A DNA stretch of 64,000 nucleotides from an uncultured Acetatifactor sp. (lineage in GTDB: Bacteria > Bacillota > Clostridia > Lachnospirales > Lachnospiraceae). The DNA is taken from the NCBI GenBank assembly GCA_947581865.1, contig CANPWA010000001.1:124001-188000 (forward strand), in the 5' to 3' direction. The notes beneath the pieces were generated by a model. That model saw nothing but the letters and a program-made list of their open reading frames with translations, was not told the origin of the DNA and made no database searches. How positions within the stretch are numbered: position 1 is the first letter of the stretch; every line of letters starts with the position of its first letter. The translations under genes were made by a program, and so were the position numbers. Below are positions 35,649 through 44,732 of the stretch, one piece after another.

Positions 35649-37164
35649 GCCCGCACAGACCCTGGGCGGCATAGGGAAGGAGCAGCATTGCATAGATGAA
35701 GATATAGCGGGCGTTTGCTTCCCAGATCATGTGGAACAGAAATCCGCCAAAGGAGCCGATGAGACCCAGCCACAGATAGAGAGGATATCTCCTGCGCCTG
35801 AGGAATGCGGTAAAAACGCAAAGGAAACAGCCCAGGTAGAGCACATTTTGATAGATGTTACAGTATTCTATGTACAATCTGCTGTTGGGACCGGAGTAAA
35901 AAGATTCGACCAGAGGATCTCTGCCGCCGAAAGCGGCAAGGGTTGCCTGACGGCTGGCATAGGTGCCGTCCGCCCACTGGGACAGGTATTTGTTCCAGTA
36001 AAAATCCACTGTGTAGCCGGGATGGGCTTTAAAATATTCCAGACGCTTTTCCATGAACTGCCGGCTGGTTAACGCGGTCAGAGAACTATCCATGCCGCTG
36101 TCGCGGTAAGTGTCGAAATTATATCCGTTGTACCAGCCGTTGCCACGGGATGCCTCCTGCATTCCCATGGCGAAATAGGACATGGCGGGAACGCCGGAGC
36201 GCAGTGTGCTGCCGGAGCGCAGCTCATAAAGCTTCTGGGTGAGGGGCAGGATACTCAGGGGGAAGACAATGCAGAGGGCGGTTAGGAGCAGCAGCGCCCT
36301 GCGGCGGCTGTGGAGGGCTTCCAGAAAAGTCACAAGAAGGACGGCGATCAGCACGATCAGTGAATTTTTGCGCAGCATCACCGCCAGGGTCATGAAGATC
36401 AGAGTACCTGCGGCGTATACGTTTGGGCGCTCTCCGGATTTTCTGAACAGTCTGACCACACAGTAAATTCCCACGGACAGGGCGGCAAAGGACGGAATCT
36501 CACCGTACACAAAGGAGCTGTACATGACCAGGGGGAGATTGCAGCCTGCGAGAAGCAGATAGATGCAGTCCGCGCGGTCGCTCTCCCAGAGAAGATGAAC
36601 TGTGCGGTATTGAAAAAAGATGACAACACAGGTCAGAAGCACATAGAGGCATTTGATGAAATGGTACGCTTCTAAATCCACGGGAAAAAGTTTCCACAGC
36701 CGGATGAGCAGTTCAAAAAAAGCCATCAGACCTACCTGCTGGGGATAATAGGAGAGATAGGAATCCGTGGGATGGATCACGGACAGATCGCCTGAGGCAA
36801 GACTTTCCGCCGCGGAATATACGGACCAGGCGTCCGCTGCGGGGGCGGTCCTGCCAAAAAGCACCAAAAACCCGCCCAGCGCCAGCGTCCAGAGGAGCGC
36901 GAGAGCCAGAAGGATGCGTTTTCCCCAAAGAGGGTTTTTACAGGCAAGGCGGGCGCACAAAACAAACACTGCGATCATGACCGCTGTGCCCAGAAGATTC
37001 CCCAGGGGATTGTCCGGGCGCGTAAGCACCTGTTGACTGGTCATATCGTCGGCATAACAGGTAAACAGAAATGCGCTCACGGAAAGCAGCCCCGTGAACA
37101 ATATAGCCAGAAGGTGTATGGAGTTGCAGGAAAATAGATAAAGCTTTTCAATGATCTTCTTCAT
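35560..37164 (-). CDS. GT39-like polytopic membrane protein
   Basis: The 534-residue protein has about eleven membrane helices. The first large outward loop has an acidic and aromatic pattern (APAADAWSVYSAAESLASGD, then SYLSYYPQQVGL) like the GT39/ArnT GT-C superfamily, which uses polyprenyl-phosphate sugars. A second soluble loop (about 345-430) includes NGWYNGYNFDTYRDSG. ATG 37164 is favoured over 37185 because GGGA lies about ten bases upstream. Its 3' end overlaps the convergent gene by 89 bases, all of it coding on both strands. Confidence 0.75.
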   Translation of the reverse strand: MKKIIEKLYLFSCNSIHLLAILFTGLLSVSAFLFTCYADDMTSQQVLTRPDNPLGNLLGTAVMIAVFVLCARLACKNPLWGKRILLALALLWTLALGGFLVLFGRTAPAADAWSVYSAAESLASGDLSVIHPTDSYLSYYPQQVGLMAFFELLIRLWKLFPVDLEAYHFIKCLYVLLTCVVIFFQYRTVHLLWESDRADCIYLLLAGCNLPLVMYSSFVYGEIPSFAALSVGIYCVVRLFRKSGERPNVYAAGTLIFMTLAVMLRKNSLIVLIAVLLVTFLEALHSRRRALLLLTALCIVFPLSILPLTQKLYELRSGSTLRSGVPAMSYFAMGMQEASRGNGWYNGYNFDTYRDSGMDSSLTALTSRQFMEKRLEYFKAHPGYTVDFYWNKYLSQWADGTYASRQATLAAFGGRDPLVESFYSGPNSRLYIEYCNIYQNVLYLGCFLCVFTAFLRRRRYPLYLWLGLIGSFGGFLFHMIWEANARYIFIYAMLLLPYAAQGLCGLSSTSAPGRSQENNTDHRSDATEKQATAV

Positions 37165-37269
37165 TTGCGTATTCCCGGATATCATCAGGTTTTCTGACCT
37201 GTTCTATGGATCATAGACCATTATAGCATATATTTCTTCCCAAAAACAGTGGCTGTGAGATGATATTCG

Positions 37270-37278
37270 TGATAAAAT
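37270..37278 (+). promoter_or_regulatory. Extended -10 promoter element before a GT2 gene
   Basis: TGA-TAAAAT with TAAAAT at 37273-37278, identical in its core to the elements at 33424 and, on the minus strand, 48925. A weak TGGCTG lies 17 bases upstream. It lies in the 180-base gap before 37345. Confidence 0.5.
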
Positions 37279-37344
37279 ACTGGTAATGGGTAAAAATTTG
37301 GAAAGTATGTATATCCCTGGGATAATGACGGAAAGGATGCGGAT

Positions 37345-38304
37345 ATGGATAAGATCGCAGTGCTTATTCCCTGCTATAATGAAGAAAAGACGATCACCCG
37401 GGTGGTGACGGATGTGCGAAGGGCGCTGCCGGAGGCGGTCGTCTATGTGTATAACAACAATTCCACGGACAAAACCGCGGAGCTTGCTGAGGCGGCGGGA
37501 GCTGTGGTGCGTCACGAGTATAAGCAGGGCAAGGGAAATGTGATACGGAGGATGTTTCGGGAGATCGATGCGGAGTGTTATCTGATGATCGACGGGGACG
37601 ATACCTATCCTTTGGACTGTGCCCGGAAGATGGTTTCCCTTGTGTTGGACAAGGGCGCCGACATGGTTGTGGGGGACAGGCTGTCATCCACCTATTTTAC
37701 GGAAAATAAGAGACCGTTCCACAATTTGGGAAACAGCCTGATGCGGGCAGGCATCAACAGTCTCTTTCAGTCCGACATCAAGGATATCATGACCGGATAC
37801 CGGGCGCTTAGCTATGAATTTGTGAAGACATTTCCCGTGTTTTCCAAAGGATTTGAGATCGAGACGGAAATGACGATCCACGCGGTGAATTATAATATGT
37901 ATGTGGAGAACGTGGTGGTGGAATACCGTGACAGACCCGCGGGCAGCGTGTCCAAATTAAACACCTACAGTGATGGGGCAAAAGTCATCGGAAAAATGCT
38001 GCAGCTTTACAAAAATTACAGACCCATGCGGTTTTTCGGTCTATTGGGGATCTTGATGGCGCTGGTGGCGGCGGCAGTGTTTGTTCCCGTGGGAATCGAC
38101 TATCTGCAGACGGGGCTGGTCCCGCGCTTTCCCACGCTGATCGTATGTGGGTTTATGGTTCTGGCGGGGCTGTTGTCTCTCTTCGCCGGCATGATACTGG
38201 AAGTTATGGCGGCAAAGGACAGAAGGGATTTTGAATTCCGGCTGAACCAGACCCATGCCATGAAAAAGGAACTCTGCGCCCGGGCTGAAGGGATTGGAAC
38301 ATGA
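37345..38304 (+). CDS. GT2, polyprenyl-phosphate glycosyltransferase type
   Basis: The 319-residue protein has a dolichyl-phosphate mannose synthase-like GT-A domain (IAVLIPCYNEEKTITRVV, NNNSTDKTAEL, metal motif MIDGDDTYPLD) followed by two C-terminal membrane helices (about 232-285). Such enzymes load a nucleotide sugar onto undecaprenyl phosphate for use outside the membrane. It overlaps the start of a DUF6020-like membrane protein by four bases (ATGA), a natural partner to use the lipid sugar. Sugar unknown. Confidence 0.85.
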   Translation: MDKIAVLIPCYNEEKTITRVVTDVRRALPEAVVYVYNNNSTDKTAELAEAAGAVVRHEYKQGKGNVIRRMFREIDAECYLMIDGDDTYPLDCARKMVSLVLDKGADMVVGDRLSSTYFTENKRPFHNLGNSLMRAGINSLFQSDIKDIMTGYRALSYEFVKTFPVFSKGFEIETEMTIHAVNYNMYVENVVVEYRDRPAGSVSKLNTYSDGAKVIGKMLQLYKNYRPMRFFGLLGILMALVAAAVFVPVGIDYLQTGLVPRFPTLIVCGFMVLAGLLSLFAGMILEVMAAKDRRDFEFRLNQTHAMKKELCARAEGIGT

Positions 38305-40055
38305 AAAGAAGGTATGGGATCTATGTCTGTATCGGGATGCTGTTCGGTTTTTTTACCTGGACGGAACAGCGGCTTGCCGTACAGGGAAATCTGATCTGGA
38401 ATAAGGTTTTTCTCTTGCAGACTCTGGCCGTGAGCCTGGCCGCGGGAGCGCTGACCTGGGCTGTGTGTGTCTGGGGACCCCTGCTGTGGAAAAAGGTCCG
38501 TGGAAGCCTGCCTGTGGGAAATGCGCCGAAAGAGCGCAGGGCATTCTCTTCCGGCCAGGTATTCTGGGGGAGTTTTCTTCTGATCATGCTCTGCTGGCTG
38601 CCGGCGTATCTCGCCTATTATCCCGGCATCTGCGCCTATGATGTGACGGTGCAGACGGGACAGATCGCCGACCACGCTTACAATGACCATCATCCCATCG
38701 CCCACACCCTGCTCCTTGCGGGATGTATGAAACTGGGGGAGGCAGTGTCTGCGGATGCCAATACCGGGCTGGGCATCCTTACCCTTGTACAGATGTGCAG
38801 TCTCGCGGCAGTGTCCGCAGGGGGCATTATGCTGCTTGACCGCAGGGGACTGCGGAGAGGAGCGCTGATCCTGCTGCAGCTGTACGCCATGCTCTACCCC
38901 TTTCATTTCTATATGAGCGTCAGTGTGTGCAAGGATATTTTTTTCAGCGTGTTTTTTCTGATACAGATGCTCTCCCTGTGTGAGATCGTGCGGCGCAGAA
39001 GTTTTCGGTTTGACAGGTATGACTTTCTCTTCGGGGCAGGCAGTGTGGGAATGCAGCTGTTTAGGAATAATGGAAGGTACGCCATGCTGGTGCTGGCAGT
39101 GTTTTTGCTGCTGGCTTTGGTCATGGGAAAGGGTGCAAGGCGTTTCTGGGGAAAGTGCGTGATCAATTGTGCGCTGTCTCTTTTATTGGGCAGTCTGTGC
39201 CTGACCGGGCTGTTTCGGCTCACCGGGGCAGAGCAGGGGGACCGCAGGGAAATGCTGAGCATGCCGATCCAGCAGCTTGCCCGCTGTATGCTGTACCACG
39301 GCGGTGTGGGAGAGCTTGCGGAGGACGACGCAGCCATGACACAGGAGGACAGGGATCTTATCAATGATTTTCTGCTGGACGAGGGCTATCGGGAGTACCG
39401 TCCGGAGATATCCGATCCGGTCAAAAGCCATACCAATACTTATGTGGTCCGCTATCGGACCGGGGAGTTTGTCCGCACCTATCTGCATCTTTTGACGCAG
39501 TATCCCGGGGAGTTTATCAATGCAGCGCTGGCCGTCAATGCGGGATATCTGTATGTGGGGGATGTGAGTCATGCCCATATCAATGAAAACGGCGTGGACA
39601 GAGGGCTGGGCTATATACAGACCCGGTGGGTGGACGGAGAGCTGAATCCCAGAGGGCTCTATCAGGATTCCAAATGGGAAGGGCTGCATGAGATCCTGGA
39701 GAACTGGGCGGACGAAAACGCCTATTTGAATATACCCGTGCTGAAATATCTGTTTGTGCCGGGAGTGTTTCTGTGGCTGTATCTGCTTCTTGCGGGGAGC
39801 CTTATGGCGAGGAAACAATATGAGGCCTGTGTACCTCTTGCGTTGGTGCTGGGGTATTATCTGACATTGTTTTTGGGACCGGCGGTGCAGCTGAGATACC
39901 TTTACCCCCTGATGCTTTCCCTGCCTTTTGTGACGGCTTTATTGCTTGGGTGCGGGAAAACTCCGGGGAAGCGCCCCGAAAAAGCGCCAGAAGAGACAAA
40001 CTTGGGATCTGCGGGCAAAAAAGGATATAGAAACGAAAAAAGAAACTGGGAATAG
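38301..40055 (+). CDS. DUF6020-like polytopic membrane protein
   Basis: The 584-residue protein has about twelve helices. After the third helix comes the conserved-looking loop YYPGICAYDVTVQTGQIADH and YNDHHPIAHTLLL, which I associate with the DUF6020 group of clostridial membrane proteins. A long outward region (about 330-470) contains SMPIQQLARCMLYHGGVGEL. Start ATG overlaps the GT2 stop by four bases. A GT-C-like transferase acting on lipid-linked sugar would fit the pairing, but biochemical function is not established. Confidence 0.75.
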   Translation: MKRRYGIYVCIGMLFGFFTWTEQRLAVQGNLIWNKVFLLQTLAVSLAAGALTWAVCVWGPLLWKKVRGSLPVGNAPKERRAFSSGQVFWGSFLLIMLCWLPAYLAYYPGICAYDVTVQTGQIADHAYNDHHPIAHTLLLAGCMKLGEAVSADANTGLGILTLVQMCSLAAVSAGGIMLLDRRGLRRGALILLQLYAMLYPFHFYMSVSVCKDIFFSVFFLIQMLSLCEIVRRRSFRFDRYDFLFGAGSVGMQLFRNNGRYAMLVLAVFLLLALVMGKGARRFWGKCVINCALSLLLGSLCLTGLFRLTGAEQGDRREMLSMPIQQLARCMLYHGGVGELAEDDAAMTQEDRDLINDFLLDEGYREYRPEISDPVKSHTNTYVVRYRTGEFVRTYLHLLTQYPGEFINAALAVNAGYLYVGDVSHAHINENGVDRGLGYIQTRWVDGELNPRGLYQDSKWEGLHEILENWADENAYLNIPVLKYLFVPGVFLWLYLLLAGSLMARKQYEACVPLALVLGYYLTLFLGPAVQLRYLYPLMLSLPFVTALLLGCGKTPGKRPEKAPEETNLGSAGKKGYRNEKRNWE

Positions 40056-40065
40056 GGTAACCGGG

Positions 40066-41217
40066 ATGAGTAAGATAAACAAAAGTGATAAACTGATCAT
40101 TGGCGCCGGGCTGTACGGGCTGTATTCCGCACTTTATTGCGGAAGGAGAGGGCAGAGTGTGACGGTGCTGGAAATAGAGGCGGCTCCATTTACCAGGGCC
40201 ACTTATATCAATCAGGCGAGGGTTCATATGGGTTATCATTATCCCCGCTCCCTGTCCACGGCGATGAAATCCGCAGGATATTTTAAGCGTTTTGTGGAGG
40301 ATTACGGATTTTGCATTCACGACCGTTTCCGGCAGATCTATGCCACCTCCAGTCATTTCTCCTGGACCAATGCGGAGGAGTTTCGGAAGTTTTGCAAAAG
40401 TGCGCAGATTCCCTGTATGGACCTGCCGGTCGAGCAGTATTTCCAGCCGGGATTGTGCGACGGCGCTTTTTTGACGGAGGAATACACTTATGACGCCCAT
40501 ATATTGCGGGATCATCTGTCGGAGGAGATTGGCAGGCTGCCCAATGTGAGACTTTGTTTTGAGCGGGAGATCACCCGTATCGTCAAAAAAAGCGACTGCT
40601 ATGAGATATATGCCCTTCATCAGGGACAGGAGGAGGTTTACAGCGCGCCCTTCGTTCTGAACGCCTCCTACGCGTCCGTCAATCAGGTGCTTCGGAAAGT
40701 GGAGGGGATTGACACGCAGGATTTTGGATTGAAATATGAGCTCTGCGAGATCATTTTATGTCATGTGGATGAGCGGCTCAGAGACATCGGGCTAACGGTG
40801 ATGGACGGACCGTTCTTCTCCGTCATGCCCTTTGGCAAAACAGGATATCATTCGCTGACCTCTGTGACCTTTACGCCGCACAAGACCAGCTATGATGCAA
40901 CGCCGCGGTTTGAGTGCGCTGAGAAGGGGGCGTGCAGCGGCATGTGGCTGGGAAACTGTAACGACTGTCCTGAGAAACCGGAGAGCGCCTGGGAGTATAT
41001 GTCCGCGCTGGCGCGTAAATATATGAGAGAGGAGTATACTCTTACCTACGAAACCTCTCTCTTTTCCATGAAACCGATCCTGAAGGCATCGGAGATCGAT
41101 GATTCCAGACCGACGCTCATCCGGCGCCTGGAACCGGAGGGGGCAGAGACTTCTTTTATCAGTGTGCTCTCCGGGAAGATCAATACCGTGTACGACCTGG
41201 ACGAGTATCTGGATTAG
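40066..41217 (+). CDS. FAD-dependent oxidoreductase (DAO-like fold)
   Basis: The 383-residue protein opens with a dinucleotide-binding motif LIIGAGLYGLYSALYC (GxGxxG) followed by an acidic end to strand 2 (VLEIE), then ARVHMGYHYPRS, resembling D-amino-acid oxidase-type flavoproteins of glycan loci. The C-terminus has PEGAETSFISVLSGKINTVYD, a typical second FAD contact region. ATG 40066 follows GGGTAACCGGG. It sits ten bases after a GT-C-like gene and 68 before a GT2 gene. Oxidation of a sugar or amino sugar is plausible; no substrate can be assigned. Confidence 0.78.
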   Translation: MSKINKSDKLIIGAGLYGLYSALYCGRRGQSVTVLEIEAAPFTRATYINQARVHMGYHYPRSLSTAMKSAGYFKRFVEDYGFCIHDRFRQIYATSSHFSWTNAEEFRKFCKSAQIPCMDLPVEQYFQPGLCDGAFLTEEYTYDAHILRDHLSEEIGRLPNVRLCFEREITRIVKKSDCYEIYALHQGQEEVYSAPFVLNASYASVNQVLRKVEGIDTQDFGLKYELCEIILCHVDERLRDIGLTVMDGPFFSVMPFGKTGYHSLTSVTFTPHKTSYDATPRFECAEKGACSGMWLGNCNDCPEKPESAWEYMSALARKYMREEYTLTYETSLFSMKPILKASEIDDSRPTLIRRLEPEGAETSFISVLSGKINTVYDLDEYLD

Positions 41218-41246
41218 ATAAAAGGGTGGCGGCATCCGGGAGAATA

Positions 41247-41255
41247 TGGTAAAAT
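41247..41255 (+). promoter_or_regulatory. Extended -10 promoter element
   Basis: TGG-TAAAAT with TAAAAT at 41250-41255, in the 68-base gap before the GT2 gene at 41286. No good -35 is visible 17 bases upstream. Confidence 0.45.
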
Positions 41256-41285
41256 GACATTATCTTTGTTCGATGCGGAAATTAT

Positions 41286-42260
41286 ATGAGGATGGAAGGC
41301 GTTATCAGGATGGGACAGACCGGTAAAGAAAAAAATTTTGTTTCCTGTGTGATTTATCTGCACAATGACGGCGCGACGGTGCGGGAGTTTCTGGGCGGTG
41401 TCTGCGATGTGATGCAGAACAATTTTGAAAAATATGAGATCGTGTGCGTAAACGACGCCTGCACGGACGATACGGTGGATCAGATCCGGGATTATCTTGA
41501 GAAGTCGGGCAATATCAGGTCGCTGAGTCTGATCAATCTGAGCTTTTATCAGGGCGTGGAAACAGCCATGAACGCGGGGAGCGATCTGGCTGTGGGCGAT
41601 TTTCTGTTTGAGTTTGACTGCTGCAGGCTGGATTTTGACCCGGAGCTGATCATGCAGATCTACAGGCGTTCCCTGGAGGGGTATGATGTGGTTGCGGCGG
41701 CGCCCAGACATGGCGTGCCCCTGACCTCCCGGTTTTTTTATGCGCTGTATAACTGGAGCAGTCATTTCCGTTACCGTATCCGTCAGGAGCGTTTCCGCAT
41801 TGTGTCCAGACGGGCAGTCAACCGGGTGAATCAGATGAATGTTTATGTTCCCTACCGCAAGGTGATGTATGTGAACTGCGGTTTAAAGACAGATACCTTG
41901 GTCTATGATAACAGGGAGATGACGCACAAGAACCGGAACCGCGAGGAGAGAGGCATCCGCAGCGGGCTGGCGGTGGACACGCTGGTCATCTTTACGGATG
42001 TGCTGGAGAAATTTTCCATGCTGGTGAGCGTGGTGCTCTTTGTTTTCCTGCTGACGATGTTCGGCTGGATCATCTACTCTGTCTTCAGCAGGGTGAGACC
42101 CGTGGAAGGGTGGCTTTCCCTGATGGCACTGATGAGCTTTGGCTTTTTTATGCTCTCCGTGCTGTTGACTCTGATCTTTAAATATTTATCCATTATTCTG
42201 AACCTGAGTTTTAAGAGACAGCGCTATGTGGCGGAAGGAGTGGAAAAACTGACGAAATGA
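41286..42260 (+). CDS. GT2 family protein with two C-terminal membrane helices
   Basis: The 324-residue protein starts with a GT-A fold (VSCVIYLHNDGATVREFLGG, VNDACTDDTVDQI) and ends with two membrane helices (about 238-262 and 275-300). The usual DxD is replaced by FEFDCCRLDFDPEL, so metal binding may be altered. Topology is that of polyprenyl-phosphate glycosyltransferases. The start among ATG 41286, 41292 and 41310 is uncertain. It overlaps the next GT2 by four bases, so two such enzymes are coupled. Confidence 0.78.
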   Translation: MRMEGVIRMGQTGKEKNFVSCVIYLHNDGATVREFLGGVCDVMQNNFEKYEIVCVNDACTDDTVDQIRDYLEKSGNIRSLSLINLSFYQGVETAMNAGSDLAVGDFLFEFDCCRLDFDPELIMQIYRRSLEGYDVVAAAPRHGVPLTSRFFYALYNWSSHFRYRIRQERFRIVSRRAVNRVNQMNVYVPYRKVMYVNCGLKTDTLVYDNREMTHKNRNREERGIRSGLAVDTLVIFTDVLEKFSMLVSVVLFVFLLTMFGWIIYSVFSRVRPVEGWLSLMALMSFGFFMLSVLLTLIFKYLSIILNLSFKRQRYVAEGVEKLTK

Positions 42261-42982
42261 TGCTTACAATTCTGTTTCCCGTGCTGAACGAAAGACTGCG
42301 GTTAGAGTCGGGGATCACCCGCACGGTGGAATATCTGGACAAAATAGATTTTCATGATTATGAAATCATTATCGTGGACAACGGTTCCGAGGATGAGACT
42401 CCCGAGATTGCAAAGGGGCTCTGTGCGAAATATCCCGGGGTGAGATATGAGCGCATCGGCATCCGCGGCGTGGGAGCCGCTTTCCGCAGGGGTGTGGAGC
42501 TTAGCAGCGGGGAGATCGTGGGATATATGGATATCGATCTGTCCACAAATATCAGGCATCTCGGGGAGGCGATACATATCTTTCAGACCGTCCCGGAGGT
42601 GGAATACATCAACGGAAGCCGCTTTGCCAAAGAATCCGATACCCGGGGCAGAAAATGGTATCGTAAGATCACATCCCGGGGACTATTGATCTTGTTGAAG
42701 GTCTTTCTGGGAATGAGATCCACGGATGCCATCTGCGGTTTTACCTTTGTCAGGAGACAGACCGCGCTCTCTTTAGTGGAGGGCTGCAGTCAGGACAACG
42801 GCTGGTTTTATATGATCGAGTTTCTGCTGCGGGCAGAAAAGCGGGGTGTGGAGATCCTGGACTATCCCGTGGAGTGGCAGGAGGATTACAACACCACCGT
42901 GAAGGTATTCAAAACGGTGTGCAATTACCTGGTGCAGATCGCGAGACTGTTTTATGAGTTCCGGATCAGAAAAAATATATAG
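42257..42982 (+). CDS. Dolichyl-phosphate mannose synthase-like GT2
   Basis: The 241-residue soluble GT-A enzyme has LTILFPVLNERLRLESG, IIIVDNGSEDETPEIAKG and the metal motif YMDIDLSTNIRHL, all typical of the DPM/GtrB group without its own membrane helices. It probably transfers a sugar to a polyprenyl phosphate or a membrane acceptor. ATG overlaps the previous stop. The next gene starts 55 bases later. Confidence 0.82.
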   Translation: MMLTILFPVLNERLRLESGITRTVEYLDKIDFHDYEIIIVDNGSEDETPEIAKGLCAKYPGVRYERIGIRGVGAAFRRGVELSSGEIVGYMDIDLSTNIRHLGEAIHIFQTVPEVEYINGSRFAKESDTRGRKWYRKITSRGLLILLKVFLGMRSTDAICGFTFVRRQTALSLVEGCSQDNGWFYMIEFLLRAEKRGVEILDYPVEWQEDYNTTVKVFKTVCNYLVQIARLFYEFRIRKNI

Positions 42983-43037
42983 GAAAACGGATCAGTGGCA
43001 CAAAAAATATGCGGGATAGATTGTGGAGTGAGAGAAA

Positions 43038-44174
43038 ATGAGCGGACATATCAAAAGAATTGACCTGGCAAGAGATTATGAGCGCCATGAGGAGGCATAC
43101 CGGGAAGCGATCGGGAGGGTCTGTCGGGAGACCGCCTTCTCAGGTGGGAAATACGCCGATAAGTTTGACGAGGAATTTGCCCGGTATGTGGGCACCCGTT
43201 ATGCCTGCGGCGTGAACAACGGCACCTCTGCGCTGCATCTTGCCATGCTGGCGCTGGGCGTGGGGGAGGGGGATGAGGTCATCGTTCCCGCCAACACCTA
43301 TATCGCCACGGCGTGGGGCGTGAGCTATACCGGGGCAACGCCGGTTTTCGTGGACTGTACGGCGGACACCTGGGAGATTGACCCTGCGAAAATAGAGGAA
43401 AAGATCACATCCCGCACCAGGGGGATCATCGGGGTGCATCTCTACGGGCAGCCCTTTGATTTCGGAGCGGTAAAAAAGATTGCGGACAGGCACGGATTGT
43501 TCGTCGCGGAGGACTGTGCCCAGGCGCACGGTGCAAAGTTTGAGGGAAGGAATGTGGGAAGTCTGGGGGAGATCGCCTGCTTTAGTTTTTATCCCGGAAA
43601 GAATCTCTACGCCTTCGGCGAGGGCGGAAGCGTGACCTGTGACAGCGAGGAATATTACAGACATATGACGCGGCTGAAGAACCAGGGGTGCGACGTGCGC
43701 TACTACCACGATGAGATCGGCTATAACTACCGTCTGGAGGGGATGCAGGGAGCCGTGCTCTCCGTGAGTCTGGGATTTCTGCCGGAATGGACCGGGCGCA
43801 GACAGGAGATCGCAAAACGGTATTTGAGGGAGATCACCAATCCCCTGATCACCATGCAGGCCCATCCGGGGAATACGGAGAGCGTTTTTCATCTGTTTGT
43901 CATTCAAGTGCCCGATCGGGATGATTTTGTGAGATATATGGCGGAGGCGGATGTGGAATGCAACCTGCATTATCCCGTTCCCTGTCATTTACAGAAAGCA
44001 TATGCGCATTTAGGTTATCGGAAGGGAGACTGTCCCAATGCGGAGAAGCTTGCGGCACATTGCGTGACCCTGCCTCTTTTCCCTGAGATGCGCGAGGAGG
44101 AGATCTCCAGAGTCATTGCGCTGTGCAATGCCTATCAGGGGGAGAGGAGCGCCGGTTTGACCGGCAGGATGTGA
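43038..44174 (+). CDS. Sugar 3-aminotransferase-like DegT/DnrJ/EryC1 enzyme
   Basis: The 378-residue PLP enzyme has NNGTSALHLAMLALG, VAEDCAQAHGAKFEG and the PLP lysine K188 in CFSFYPGKNLYAFGEGG. The FYPGKNLYAFGEGG form is typical of FdtB/QdtB-like enzymes that make dTDP-3-amino-3,6-dideoxyhexoses. No dTDP-glucose synthase, dehydratase or 3,4-ketoisomerase is present in the window, so its substrate would come from elsewhere. A GNAT gene follows after six bases and could acylate the product. Confidence 0.82.
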   Translation: MSGHIKRIDLARDYERHEEAYREAIGRVCRETAFSGGKYADKFDEEFARYVGTRYACGVNNGTSALHLAMLALGVGEGDEVIVPANTYIATAWGVSYTGATPVFVDCTADTWEIDPAKIEEKITSRTRGIIGVHLYGQPFDFGAVKKIADRHGLFVAEDCAQAHGAKFEGRNVGSLGEIACFSFYPGKNLYAFGEGGSVTCDSEEYYRHMTRLKNQGCDVRYYHDEIGYNYRLEGMQGAVLSVSLGFLPEWTGRRQEIAKRYLREITNPLITMQAHPGNTESVFHLFVIQVPDRDDFVRYMAEADVECNLHYPVPCHLQKAYAHLGYRKGDCPNAEKLAAHCVTLPLFPEMREEEISRVIALCNAYQGERSAGLTGRM

Positions 44175-44180
44175 GGGATC

Positions 44181-44732
44181 ATGAAGGGAATCTATCGGGA
44201 TGAGGAGGCGGGCATTTATCTGCGTCTGATGACGCGGGAGGATACGGATCTGATCGTAGCCTGGAGAAACAGCGATGGGGTGCGCAGAAACTTCATCTAT
44301 CAGGAAGCATTCACCCGGGAGGGGCATGAGGAATGGATCCGGACCCAGATAGAGCCCGGGCATGTAGTGCAGACGATCATCTGTGAGCTGGGTACGGACA
44401 GACCGCTGGGAAGTGTCTATATCCGTGACATTGACAGAAAAAACAGCAAGGCAGAGTATGGTATCTTTATCGGTGAGGCGTATGCCCGCGGCAGAGGGAT
44501 CGGCACGGCGGCGGCAAAACTGATGCTTTGTTACTGTTTTGAGGAGGAGAGACTGCACCGCGTCTATCTGCGTGCCCTGGCAGAAAACGGGCAGGCGATC
44601 CGCAGCTATGAAAAGGCGGGGTTTGTGCGGGAAGGGTATCTGCGGGAGGATGTCTGCATCGACGGCAGGTACCGGGATATTGTATGGATGGCTGCGGTGG
44701 CCGGGCAGCAGCCGGAAAGGTTGCCAAAATGA
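44181..44732 (+). CDS. GNAT N-acetyltransferase (RimJ/RimL type)
   Basis: The 183-residue GNAT protein has YLRLMTREDTDLIVAWRNS at the N-terminus, the acetyl-CoA loop GEAYARGRGIGTAAAKLML and the C-terminal RSYEKAGFVREG. It lies between the sugar aminotransferase and an ArnC-like GT2, which suggests N-acetylation of the amino sugar. It is unrelated in detail to the PseH-type enzyme at 59187. A four-base overlap links it to the next gene. Confidence 0.8.
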   Translation: MKGIYRDEEAGIYLRLMTREDTDLIVAWRNSDGVRRNFIYQEAFTREGHEEWIRTQIEPGHVVQTIICELGTDRPLGSVYIRDIDRKNSKAEYGIFIGEAYARGRGIGTAAAKLMLCYCFEEERLHRVYLRALAENGQAIRSYEKAGFVREGYLREDVCIDGRYRDIVWMAAVAGQQPERLPK

